12,896 nucleotides of DNA, taken from JAMXLO01 sp041487355 (GTDB lineage: Bacteria > Pseudomonadota > Alphaproteobacteria > Acetobacterales > Acetobacteraceae). The stretch is taken from the NCBI GenBank assembly GCA_041487355.1, contig JBGPND010000151.1, positions 1 to 12,896 of the forward strand. Direction: 5' to 3'. The notes below the pieces were generated by a model. The model was not told the origin of the DNA and ran no database searches. It saw only the letters and a program-made list of their open reading frames with translations. Positions 1 to 6,336 of the stretch are shown here, one piece after another. The position numbers and the translations under genes are program-made. Position 1 is the first letter of the stretch; every line of letters starts with the position of its first letter.

Positions 1-427
1 CCTCGACATCGAGCTCGCCCGCTTCATCGCTCGGCACGACGTCGACGACGGCGCCGCTGCGCCGTGCGACCTGCAGGAAGGCGATGTAGTTGCTGAGGTA
101 CTCGGCTTCGGCGGTGAGGATGCGATCACCGGCCGCGAAGCCGACGGAATAGAACGCCATGTCCCAGGCCACCGTGGCGTTCTCGACGAGCGCGATCTCC
201 GTGCGGTCGGCGTTCAGGAGTTGCGCGATCGAATCGTAGATCGCTTCGATCCGTTCGTCTTCTGACGCGGCGGCCTCGTAGCCGCCGATGTCGGCCTCGA
301 GCTGCAGGTGACGCAACTGCGTCTGCAGCACCGGCGCCGGCATCAGCGCCGCGCCCGCATTGTTGAAGTGCAGGATTTTGCTTGTCGCCGGCGTGTCCCG
401 GCGCGCCCGCTCGATGTCGATGGGCAT
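1..427 (-). CDS. Class V aminotransferase-fold PLP-dependent enzyme (partial, N-terminal part)
   Basis: Reading the minus strand from an ATG at 427-425 gives 142 codons without a stop, and the frame leaves the window at position 1, so the C-terminus is missing. Near the N-terminus is HFNNAGAALMP, a typical opening of class V aminotransferase-fold enzymes (the cysteine desulfurase and isopenicillin-N epimerase-like group). Further on are ENATVAWDMAFYSVGF, where the family has its cofactor-phosphate loop, and the stretch GDRILTAEAEYLSNYIAFLQ, also characteristic. The PLP-binding lysine lies beyond the edge. These enzymes use pyridoxal phosphate for C-S lyase, epimerase or aminotransferase reactions; the substrate cannot be told from this part. 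A GGAG about 10 bases upstream could be the ribosome binding site. The gene diverges from the PilZ ORF at 578 and no neighbour in the window suggests a pathway. Family call good, specific function unknown. Confidence 0.8.
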   Translation of the reverse strand, partial: MPIDIERARRDTPATSKILHFNNAGAALMPAPVLQTQLRHLQLEADIGGYEAAASEDERIEAIYDSIAQLLNADRTEIALVENATVAWDMAFYSVGFAAGDRILTAEAEYLSNYIAFLQVARRSGAVVDVVPSDEAGELDVE

Positions 428-577
428 GGAAGTCTTCGCTCCGTGCTCGCAGGAAATCGATCCGAGTCACGGTGTGGAGCGCGGGGTGCGGGTGTCAAGC
501 GTGGCACGGTTGGGGTGGTGGGGCGGTTTGAATGGGTGCAAAGGGCGGGGAGCGGTCGTTCCAGACATGCACGGGCG

Positions 578-1030
578 ATGACCAATGTTGTCGTACTCGC
601 GGACCAAGCCGGCGTGTCCAGCAACGACGTCCTCGCCGGCGCTGCCGGAATCGGCAAGGAAGCCGAGACGCTACGTACCGAAGTCGACCGGTTCCTGCTG
701 GCGGTGCATACAGACTCGGGTGAGCGGCGGCAGTTCGAGCGGATCGCTGGCGAGGCCCTGACCGCGATGCTGCGTCTGCCGGGGCAGAAGGTAATACAGG
801 CTCCGGTGAACGACGTGTCTCGGGGAGGTATCTCACTGCTGTGCGATCTGCACATTGCGGCCGGCACCGAGGTATCGGTCGAATTGACAAATGCCGGCGG
901 CGCCATGATAGGCAAGGTAGTGCGGACCGAAAACGGGGTACTTGCCATCGAATTCCTTGACGACGACGCCACGCATGCGCGCATGGAGCGCACAATACAA
1001 ACTATGACGGCAACCCGACGCGCGGCATGA
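578..1030 (+). CDS. PilZ-domain protein that looks like the C-terminal stub of a methyl-accepting chemotaxis protein
   Basis: From the ATG at 578 the ORF encodes 150 aa. Residues about 3-44 (ADQAGVSSNDVLAGAAG, then AETLRTEVDRFLLAV) resemble the final helix of the cytoplasmic domain of alphaproteobacterial methyl-accepting chemotaxis proteins, which commonly end in an ETG..SS.VL..A..L...AE.LR.EV..FL..V pattern. Residues about 49-130 form a PilZ domain: RQFER (51-55) fits RxxxR and DVSRGG (79-84) fits [D/N]xSxxG, the two c-di-GMP-binding motifs. MCP-PilZ fusions are known in this bacterial class. The same frame is open upstream to 308, but residues before 578 show no receptor, HAMP or signalling-domain character, and there is no clear ribosome binding site. 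It may be a pseudogene remnant, or a short protein that can still bind c-di-GMP. PilZ call strong; stub interpretation by pattern only. Confidence 0.72.
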   Translation: MTNVVVLADQAGVSSNDVLAGAAGIGKEAETLRTEVDRFLLAVHTDSGERRQFERIAGEALTAMLRLPGQKVIQAPVNDVSRGGISLLCDLHIAAGTEVSVELTNAGGAMIGKVVRTENGVLAIEFLDDDATHARMERTIQTMTATRRAA

Positions 1031-1344
1031 CCTTGCTTGGGTAACGGTTGGCGAGCACTGCCTCCCTTGCGCTCTTGACGCATCCGGTGCGGGCGCAAGT
1101 CGACCTGACTCGGCGGATGGCTGCTCTGGGTCGGCAGGCGACATTCAAACTGACCCACTGCCCCGGTTGGGGCTATTCGGCGGCGACGAAGCAGGGATGC
1201 TGACGAACCGGACCGGACCGCTCGGCGCATAGGCGACATAAAGCCCCATTCTCGGACGTCGCCGCTCCCCCACGTCTCACCGGGGCCCTTGCCCCCAGTT
1301 ACGGCGCAGACGACGCACCTGTTCCCGGCTTCAGCGCCGATTGA
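1031..1344. other. Gene-free stretch between two gene remnants
   Basis: About 310 bp in which I see no convincing gene. The open frames that cross it on both strands are low-complexity translations of GC-rich DNA without recognisable motifs. The only structure noted is a 9-bp direct repeat, AGGCGACAT, at 1136-1144 and 1231-1239. Each copy is followed a few bases later by CCCA. No tRNA-like cloverleaf or strong terminator hairpin was seen. It lies between the MCP/PilZ stub and the methyltransferase remnant and probably belongs to the same decaying segment. Confidence 0.5.
1136..1248. repeat. Pair of short direct repeats, possible worn insertion-sequence end
   Basis: AGGCGACAT occurs at 1136-1144 and 1231-1239. 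The first copy continues TCAAACTGACCCA and the second AAAGCCCCA, so both end in a CCCA after a short variable spacer. On the minus strand they read TGGGTCAGTTTGAATGTCGCC and TGGGGCTTTATGTCGCC style ends. Repeated short terminal motifs of this sort occur at the tips of some IS21-like elements, but no transposase sequence is present. The identification is a weak guess; the repeat itself is visible. Confidence 0.25.
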
Positions 1345-1528
1345 CAGGTCATCTGGGCGATGCGCGTCAATCGCTTCTTCTCATCCGTACCGCTTCGTGA
1401 GGCATCCGGGCTACACCGCGGCTCTCGTTGTCATTCTGGCCAACGGTGTGGCGCTCGGCTCATGGCTGCCCGGCTACGTCGAGTACGCCTCACGCGTGAA
1501 GTGGCGGCGGCTACCCGGCGTCTGGTAA
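1345..1528 (+). pseudogene. Remnant of an isoprenylcysteine carboxyl methyltransferase-family (ICMT/PEMT-like) membrane protein gene
   Basis: Three blocks of a family protein survive in order. Frame 1 (1345-1386) reads QVIWAMRVNRFFSS, like the helix before the catalytic region. From 1382 a different frame reads HPYRFVRHPGYTAALVVIL, then ANGVALGSW, the hallmark GPYR.VRHPGY motif plus the next membrane segment. It then runs directly into LPGYVEYASRVKW and RRLPGVW, which is how these proteins end, and stops at TAA 1526-1528. Relative to a typical member (about 190-250 aa), roughly 15 residues are missing at the first junction, with a frame change. About 25-30 are missing after ALGSW, in frame. 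The whole N-terminal half is gone, and a TGA lies just before block one. The last 18 bp overlap the convergent 3' end of serS. Functional methyltransferase activity is very unlikely. The block assignment is from motif recall, not alignment. Confidence 0.72.
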
Positions 1529-2794
1529 TGCAATGCGCTCCATCCCACCCATGTAGGGCCACAGCACCTCCGGGATCAGGATCGAACCATCGGCCTGCTG
1601 GTGGTTTTCCATCACCGCGATCAGCGCCCGCCCCACCGCCACGCCGGAGCCGTTCAGCGTGTGCACGTAGGCGACCGTCTTGCCATCAACGGAGCGGAAG
1701 CGAGCGTTCATCCGCCGCGCCTGGAAGTCACGGCAATTCGACGTGGAACTGATCTCGCGCCACGCCTGCTGGCCGGGCAGCCACACCTCCAGATCGAACG
1801 TCCTGGTGGATGGAAACCCGGTGTCGCCCGACGACAGCACGACGCGGCGGAACGGCACTTCGAGCAGAGTCAGCACCTTCTCGGCGCATGCCACCATGCG
1901 CTCCTGTTCCGCCACGCTGTGCTCGGGATGCACGATCGACACCAGCTCCACTTTCCGGAATTGGTGCTGGCGCAGCATGCCGCGGGTGTCTCGCCCGGCG
2001 GCGCCGGCTTCGGCGCGGTAGCAGTCGGTCAGCGCGGTGAGGCGGATCGGCAGGTCCTTTTCCGCTACGATCTCGCCGGCCACCGTGTTGGTCAGTGGCA
2101 CCTCCGCGGTGGGAATCAGGAAGCGCCCATCTTTCGTCTCAAACAGATCCTCGCGGAATTTCGGCAGATTCGCGGTGCCATACGCGGTCGCCTCGTTTAC
2201 CAGAGACGGGACGACCATCTCGGTATGGCCGTGCTCGCGCGTATGCAGGTCGATCATGAACTGGCCGAGCGCCCGTTCCAGCCGCGCCAGCTTGCCGCGC
2301 AGCACGACGAAGCGGGTACCCGCAAGCTTCGCCGCGGTGGCGAAGTCCATCATGCCGAGCGCCTCGCCCAGCTCGAAATGCTGCTTCGGCTGGAAGCCGA
2401 GATCGCGCGGCTCGCCATGCTGCTTCAGCACCACGTTGGCGGTTTCGTCCGGACCGTCGGGCACGTCCGGATCGAGCACGTTGGGCAGGGCCTCGAGGAT
2501 GCGGCGAATCTCGTCGTCCAACTCGGCAGCCCGCTTCTCCAGACCTTCCATCTCACCGCGCAGCGCCGTGGATTCGGCTTCCAGTGCCGACGTGTCGGCC
2601 CCGGTGCGCTTGCCCTGCCCCACCTCGCGCGACAGCGCATTGCGGCGCGCCTGCTTCTCCTGCAACGCGGTCAGCACCGCGCGACGTTCGGCGTCCTTCG
2701 CAATGATCTCCGGCGATGCCGGCGCCAGCCCACGCCGCGCCAGGGCAGCGTCGAAGCCGGCGGGGTCGGCACGGATGGCGCGGATGTCATGCAT
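1511..2794 (-). CDS. serS: Seryl-tRNA synthetase
   Basis: The 427-aa protein has the usual SerRS length and order. The N-terminal part (about residues 1-105) is a charged, heptad-like region that would form the long antiparallel coiled coil contacting the tRNA variable arm. The catalytic domain follows: the TAEVPLTN serine/ATP-binding loop near residue 229, class II motif 2 around 259-284 (CYRAEAGAAGRDTRGMLRQH) and motif 3 at 381-395 (NGSGVAVGRALIAVMEN). It charges tRNA-Ser (and tRNA-Sec where present) with serine in the cytoplasm. The ATG is 3 bp downstream of the tatC stop, so it is the last gene of the tat operon. Its TAG stop is overlapped by the convergent ICMT-family remnant. No missing catalytic residue noted. 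Confidence 0.97.
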   Translation of the reverse strand: MHDIRAIRADPAGFDAALARRGLAPASPEIIAKDAERRAVLTALQEKQARRNALSREVGQGKRTGADTSALEAESTALRGEMEGLEKRAAELDDEIRRILEALPNVLDPDVPDGPDETANVVLKQHGEPRDLGFQPKQHFELGEALGMMDFATAAKLAGTRFVVLRGKLARLERALGQFMIDLHTREHGHTEMVVPSLVNEATAYGTANLPKFREDLFETKDGRFLIPTAEVPLTNTVAGEIVAEKDLPIRLTALTDCYRAEAGAAGRDTRGMLRQHQFRKVELVSIVHPEHSVAEQERMVACAEKVLTLLEVPFRRVVLSSGDTGFPSTRTFDLEVWLPGQQAWREISSTSNCRDFQARRMNARFRSVDGKTVAYVHTLNGSGVAVGRALIAVMENHQQADGSILIPEVLWPYMGGMERIALPDAG

Positions 2795-2797
2795 CGA

Positions 2798-3583
2798 TCA
2801 CACCTCGACCGGCTTGGGCTCGACCATCTTCGCCGCGAATATGGAGATCTCGTAAAGCAGGATCAGCGGTATCGCCAATCCGGTCTGTGTGATCACGTCG
2901 GGCGGCGCCAGGATCGCGGCAATCACGAACATGCCGACATAGGCATAGCGGCGAAACTTCTTCAGCCCCTTCGACGAGATGATGCCGACCTTGGCAAGCA
3001 AGGTCAGCAGCACCGGCAGCTCGAAGGTGATGCCGAAGGCGAAGATCAGCTTCATCACCAGGTCGAGATACTCGGAGACGCGCGGCAGCAGCTCGATCGG
3101 CACGCCGCCGCCACCGGTTGGCGACTGGAAGCTGGCGAAGAAGCGCCACGCGAAGGGAAACACGAAGTAGTAGGCCAGCGCCGCGCCGAGCAGAAACAGC
3201 ACCGGCGTGGCGAGCAAAAACGGCATCAGCGCCTTCTTCTCGCTGCGATACAGGCCAGGTGCCACGAACAGCCAGATCTGCGAGGCCATGATCGGAAAGG
3301 CAATGAACGCGCCGCCGAAGAACGCCACCTTCAGGCGGGTGAAGAACGCCTCGTAGAGCTGGGTGTAGATCAAATGCGGATCGGGGTTGCCCATCTCGCG
3401 CAGGACGTCCGCCAGCGGCTTGGCCAGGAAGAAGTAGATGTCACCGGCGAAATGGTAGGAGCCGATGAAGCAGATCATGAAAGCGCCGATCGACCACATC
3501 AGTCGCCGCCGCAACTCGACCAGATGGTCGAGCAGGGGCATCGGCTTGTCGTTGATCGGATCGTCTTCTTCGGTCGTGGCCAT
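2798..3583 (-). CDS. tatC: Sec-independent (twin-arginine) protein translocase subunit TatC
   Basis: The 261-aa protein is a six-helix inner-membrane protein, with predicted segments near residues 26-44, 82-104, 119-143, 172-198, 213-228 and 234-251. Conserved TatC features are HLVELRRRL (20-28) at the cytoplasmic N-terminus, the loop FVAPGLYRSEKK (106-117) carrying the conserved glutamate, FELPVLL (187-193) and APPDVITQ (226-233). TatC recognises the twin-arginine signal of folded precursors and, with TatB, forms the receptor complex of the Tat pathway. It follows tatB by 32 bp and precedes serS by 3 bp. The start was chosen because MATTEEDDPINDKPMPLLDH is a normal short hydrophilic N-terminus. 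Length and motifs are ordinary. Confidence 0.97.
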   Translation of the reverse strand: MATTEEDDPINDKPMPLLDHLVELRRRLMWSIGAFMICFIGSYHFAGDIYFFLAKPLADVLREMGNPDPHLIYTQLYEAFFTRLKVAFFGGAFIAFPIMASQIWLFVAPGLYRSEKKALMPFLLATPVLFLLGAALAYYFVFPFAWRFFASFQSPTGGGGVPIELLPRVSEYLDLVMKLIFAFGITFELPVLLTLLAKVGIISSKGLKKFRRYAYVGMFVIAAILAPPDVITQTGLAIPLILLYEISIFAAKMVEPKPVEV

Positions 3584-3615
3584 GGTCAGCTTTCAGCAGT
3601 GCGCCGTCTGTCGTC

Positions 3616-4185
3616 TCAGGCGGAGGGACGCGATCGACGTTGCAGCACGACCTCTGGCGGAATGAAAGCCGGCGGCTCCGGTTCGGCGGCCGTCTGCTCG
3701 GTGGCCTGTCCCCCGGCACATGACCCCGGGGCCTGCCCCCGGGCGCTTGACCCGGGGGGCGGCAGCATGTTCGGCGGGATGAAGGCCGGCGCCTGTGGCC
3801 CTGCCCCCGGGCCCTCGACCCGGGGGACGGCGACCGCCGGCTCGCCGACCGCGATCTCCTCCACGACCGGGGATGCGGCTGACACCGTCGGCTCCAGCGG
3901 ATTGGAGGCGAAGGTGCTGCGTAGCGAGCCATCCGCGTCCACCGCGCGCTCAATCTCGCCGCGCACATCGAAATTGCGGATCTCGTTGATGGAACTGCGC
4001 ACCTCGTCGAGGTTCGCGTCGCGCACCATCTCGTCGACATGGGTCTGGAATTCGGCGGCCATACGGCGCGCCTTCTTGATCATGTCGGTGATGCCGCGGA
4101 TCGCCGCCGGCATGTCCTTCGGCCCGATCGCAATCAGTGCGACGGCCGCGATCAAGGCAATTTCCGACCAGGCGAAATCGAACAT
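3616..4185 (-). CDS. tatB: Sec-independent protein translocase subunit TatB, with repeat-expanded C-terminal tail
   Basis: The first 75 residues are classic TatB: the MFDFAWSEIALIAAVALIAI membrane helix, the hinge GPKDMP (21-26) and an amphipathic helix (about 27-75) with DEMVRDANLDEVRSSINEIR. The SE of the helix and the GPKD hinge separate it from TatA. TatB passes substrate from TatC to TatA at the cytoplasmic face of the inner membrane. The 189-aa length includes a long Pro/Ala/Gly tail. From residue about 121 to 180 this tail is largely built from repeated DNA: PRVEGPGAGPQ, GSSARGQAPGSCAGGQA and two copies of PAFIPP (133-138 and 172-177). It contains a cysteine at 156, unusual for this protein. 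The tail of TatB is tolerant of variation, so the protein is probably functional. The gene lies 18 bp after scpB with no tatA between. Confidence 0.94.
   Translation of the reverse strand: MFDFAWSEIALIAAVALIAIGPKDMPAAIRGITDMIKKARRMAAEFQTHVDEMVRDANLDEVRSSINEIRNFDVRGEIERAVDADGSLRSTFASNPLEPTVSAASPVVEEIAVGEPAVAVPRVEGPGAGPQAPAFIPPNMLPPPGSSARGQAPGSCAGGQATEQTAAEPEPPAFIPPEVVLQRRSRPSA
3656..3826. repeat. Palindromic GC-rich repeats inserted in the tatB reading frame
   Basis: Three related units lie inside tatB. Units at 3703-3730 and 3731-3759 are in tandem with a 27-bp period; a third lies at about 3799-3826, offset by 68 bp from the second. Units 2 and 3 each form a perfect stem, CCCCCGGG paired with CCCGGGGG, with 7-nt loops CGCTTGA (3736-3758) and CCCTCGA (3804-3826). 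Unit 1 is an imperfect version. In addition GGCGGAATGAAAGCCGGCG (3656-3674) recurs as GGCGGGATGAAGGCCGGCG at 3773-3791, 117 bp (39 codons) away and in frame. Because 68 is not a multiple of 3, unit 3 is translated in a different frame from units 1 and 2. The loop sequence GCTTGACCC also appears in the argS-dgt palindrome. Confidence 0.85.
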
Positions 4186-4201
4186 GGCGCTAGGTAGCAG
4201 C

Positions 4202-4225
4202 GATCAGTGATCAGTGACCAGTGAT
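4202..4225. repeat. 7-bp tandem repeat at the scpB 3' end
   Basis: GATCAGT at 4202-4208, GATCAGT at 4209-4215, GACCAGT at 4216-4222, then GAT: about 3.4 copies of a heptamer. On the minus strand it encodes the final residues of ScpB (LVTDH) and contains the TGA stop (4206-4204). Since 7 is not a multiple of 3, a change of one copy would shift the ScpB end. Confidence 0.75.
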
Positions 4226-4842
4226 GAGGGCGAGCTGCTTTCGGATGCCGTCTCCTCCGATGCTTGCGGCTGGACGGCCGGCTGCGGCGGTTCCAGCAGC
4301 AAGTCCTCGCGGCGGGGCAGTTCGCGCAGGTCCTTGAGGCCGAACTGGGCGAGGAACTGCGGCGCGGTGCCCCACAGTGTCGGCCGGCCAGGGCTCTCCT
4401 TGCGGCCCTTGGGCGCGATCAGGTTTGCCTCCAGCAGCGCGTCCAGCGTCTGCTGCGACAGGCTGGTGCCGCGGATCTCCTCGATCTCCGGGCGGGTCAC
4501 CGGCTGGTGGTAGGCGATGATCGCCAGCGTCTCCATCGCCACACGCGGCAGGCGGCGGGGAATCTCGATTACCTTGCGCAGCCGCGGCGAGAGGTCCGGC
4601 GCGGTGCGGAACTGCACCCCGCCGCCGACCTCGACCAGCTCGACGCCTCGCCCGGCGTAGCGCTCGCGCAGGGCGGCGATCACCGCATCGGCGTCGACGT
4701 TCTCGGGCAGCAACTGCGACAGGGCACGCGCGCCCACCGGGCCGGCACTGGCGAATACCAGAGCCTCGGCCAGGCGCAGGGCTGCCTCGTCCGGCGCGAT
4801 CGGCGCGGCTGACGGTTCGGCGGCCGACGGTTCGTCTGTCAT
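4204..4842 (-). CDS. scpB: Segregation and condensation protein B
   Basis: A 212-aa protein of normal ScpB length. Residues about 20-175 are the paired winged-helix region. The most conserved stretch is VAMETLAIIAYHQPVTRPEI followed by EEIRG (101-125), then LIAPKGRKESPGRPTLWGT (141-159). ScpB dimerises and binds the central part of ScpA, regulating the SMC-ScpAB condensin that compacts and separates newly replicated chromosomes. The ATG overlaps the scpA stop as ATGA, implying translational coupling and matched dosage. The tail after residue 180 is acidic, Pro/Ser-rich and ends in a 7-bp tandem repeat. Downstream, only 18 bp separate it from tatB. Confidence 0.95.
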   Translation of the reverse strand: MTDEPSAAEPSAAPIAPDEAALRLAEALVFASAGPVGARALSQLLPENVDADAVIAALRERYAGRGVELVEVGGGVQFRTAPDLSPRLRKVIEIPRRLPRVAMETLAIIAYHQPVTRPEIEEIRGTSLSQQTLDALLEANLIAPKGRKESPGRPTLWGTAPQFLAQFGLKDLRELPRREDLLLEPPQPAVQPQASEETASESSSPSSLVTDH

Positions 4843-5609
4843 GCGCCCTCCTCTACCCCGTCCGCGGCGCGTCGCACCAGGATTGGGCCGAAATCCCGCT
4901 CCTGCCGCAACCGCACCTCACCGCTGCGCGCCAGTTCGAGGCCGGCCAGCAGCGTGCTGGCCAGGGCGGCGCGGCGCTCCAGCGGACCGCCGAGCGTATC
5001 GGGCAGGAAATGGTCGAGGCTGGTCCAGTCGGGAACGCTGCCGAGCAGCGAGGCGAGGCGTTGCAGCGCGTCCTTCACGCTCCACAGGCTGAGCTGGCGC
5101 GGCTGGTAGCGCCTGGTGCCGGCACCGCGCCGCACCGCCAGCAGGTACGCCCGGACCAGCGAAGCCAGGTCGAGCACCAACCGCGAGCGGTCGATCTCCG
5201 TGTGGTCCTCGGGCGCGCCGCGCGCGAACACGTCCTGGCCGAGCTGCGGCCGTGTGCCGAGCCACACGGCGCCGGCGCGGATCGCCTGCAGGTCGCGCAG
5301 CCGCGCCGCCAGGATGTCGGCCGCGACCTCCGCCTCTTCCGCGGCTTCGCCGCCATCGGGCAGCAGCAGGCGCGACTTCAGCCAGGTGAGCCAGGCCGCC
5401 ATCACCAGCCAGTCCGCTGCCAGCTCCAACCGGATGCGGCGCGCGCCCTCGATCACCGCGAGATACTGATCGACCAGCGACAGGATCGAGATCTTCGCCA
5501 GATCCACCTTCTGCGCCCGGGCCAGGTCGAGCAGCAGGTCGAGCGGGCCCTCGAAGCCCTCCAGATGGAGGAGCAGGCTGTCCGGCTCGCGCGTGTCAGA
5601 TGCGGACAT
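4839..5609 (-). CDS. scpA: Segregation and condensation protein A (kleisin)
   Basis: A 256-aa protein. The N-terminal kleisin region contains the family signature GFEGPLDLLLDLARAQKVDL (18-37), which contacts the SMC neck, followed by LVDQYLAVIEGARRIRLELA and WLTWLKSRLLLP. The C-terminal winged helix (about 200-256, with ARSGEVRLRQERDFGPILV) would bind the SMC head. ScpA bridges the SMC ATPase heads and carries ScpB, in the nucleoid. The ATG at 5609-5607 lies inside the 3' end of the M50 protease gene (14-bp overlap), and the stop overlaps the scpB start by 4 bp. The position downstream of nagZ and the protease is the usual alphaproteobacterial arrangement. Confidence 0.95.
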   Translation of the reverse strand: MSASDTREPDSLLLHLEGFEGPLDLLLDLARAQKVDLAKISILSLVDQYLAVIEGARRIRLELAADWLVMAAWLTWLKSRLLLPDGGEAAEEAEVAADILAARLRDLQAIRAGAVWLGTRPQLGQDVFARGAPEDHTEIDRSRLVLDLASLVRAYLLAVRRGAGTRRYQPRQLSLWSVKDALQRLASLLGSVPDWTSLDHFLPDTLGGPLERRAALASTLLAGLELARSGEVRLRQERDFGPILVRRAADGVEEGA

Positions 5610-6336
5610 CGGCTCCGCCGATATCGTGCCCCGCGAGCCGGAGCAGCAGGTTGATCGCCCACGGCACCACCGTGTCGAGCGCCTCGCCGAACGGGTCGAA
5701 GCCGGGGATCAGATGCGGCAGCAGGAAGACCAGCAGGATCACCAGCACGATGCCGAACCGCTCCATCCTTGCCCAGCGTCGCGCGAGTTCGAGCGGCAGC
5801 AGGCCGACCGCGATGCGTCCGCCGTCCAAGGGCGGGATCGGCAGCAGGTTGAACAGGCCCAGGACCAGATTGGTCAGCATGAAATAGAACAGGAAGAGCC
5901 CCACCACCGGGTGCTGGGCGATGGCCGCTTCGAGATAGTCGAGACCGTTGTCGGCGAGGCCGCTTGGTGCCGGCAGCAGGAGAGCCGCCACCCAGGCGAG
6001 GAAGAAGTTCATCGCCGGACCGGCCACCGCGACCGCGGCCATTCCGCGGCGCGGGTTGCTGAACTTCCAGGCCGACACCGGCACCGGCTTGGCCCAGCCA
6101 AACATGAAGACGACGCGGTGGATGGTCAGCAGTTGGAAGATCAACAGGAAGCCCGGCAGCAGGATGGTTCCGACGCGATCCACATGGCGCAGCGGGTTGA
6201 GCGACAGCCGCCCTGCCCGCCGCGCCGTGTCGTCGCCCAGTGCCAGGGCCGCATAGCCATGCGCCGCCTCGTGCAGGGTGATGGCCAGGATCGCGGGGAT
6301 CACCGCCAGGGCAAGCTGAAAGATCAGGTCGGTCAC
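5596..6336 (-). CDS. Site-2 protease family (M50) membrane metalloprotease
   Basis: The chosen GTG at 6336-6334 gives 246 aa beginning MTDLIFQLAL. The zinc site is visible: HEAAH (22-26) fits HExxH in the first membrane helix, and NLLPIPPLDGGR (163-174) supplies the third ligand aspartate. Between them, GPAMNFFLAW (106-115) is also typical. Several further hydrophobic segments (about 58-72, 107-121, 145-162, 193-207, 223-234) make it a polytopic inner-membrane protein. S2P enzymes cut transmembrane helices within the bilayer. This short subgroup has no PDZ domain and its substrate is generally unknown. The GTG overlaps the nagZ TGA as GTGA, which strongly supports this start over the longer in-frame opening. 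Its end overlaps scpA by 14 bp. Confidence 0.92.
   Translation of the reverse strand: MTDLIFQLALAVIPAILAITLHEAAHGYAALALGDDTARRAGRLSLNPLRHVDRVGTILLPGFLLIFQLLTIHRVVFMFGWAKPVPVSAWKFSNPRRGMAAVAVAGPAMNFFLAWVAALLLPAPSGLADNGLDYLEAAIAQHPVVGLFLFYFMLTNLVLGLFNLLPIPPLDGGRIAVGLLPLELARRWARMERFGIVLVILLVFLLPHLIPGFDPFGEALDTVVPWAINLLLRLAGHDIGGADVRI

Noticed and set aside
1031..1344. A tRNA or small RNA gene in the gene-free stretch.
   Set aside because: No T-loop, anticodon arm or CCA-type end could be identified, and no terminator-like hairpin with a T run was seen.
3703..3826. A CRISPR-like array from the regularly repeated palindromic units in tatB.
   Set aside because: Units are tandem or irregularly spaced, have no unique spacers of constant length, sit in a coding frame and no cas gene is near.
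1601..4210. An 869-codon open frame on the plus strand across serS, tatC and tatB.
   Set aside because: It is antisense to three clearly recognised genes, has a His/Arg/Gln-rich composition typical of reverse-strand translation of GC-rich DNA, and shows no domain.
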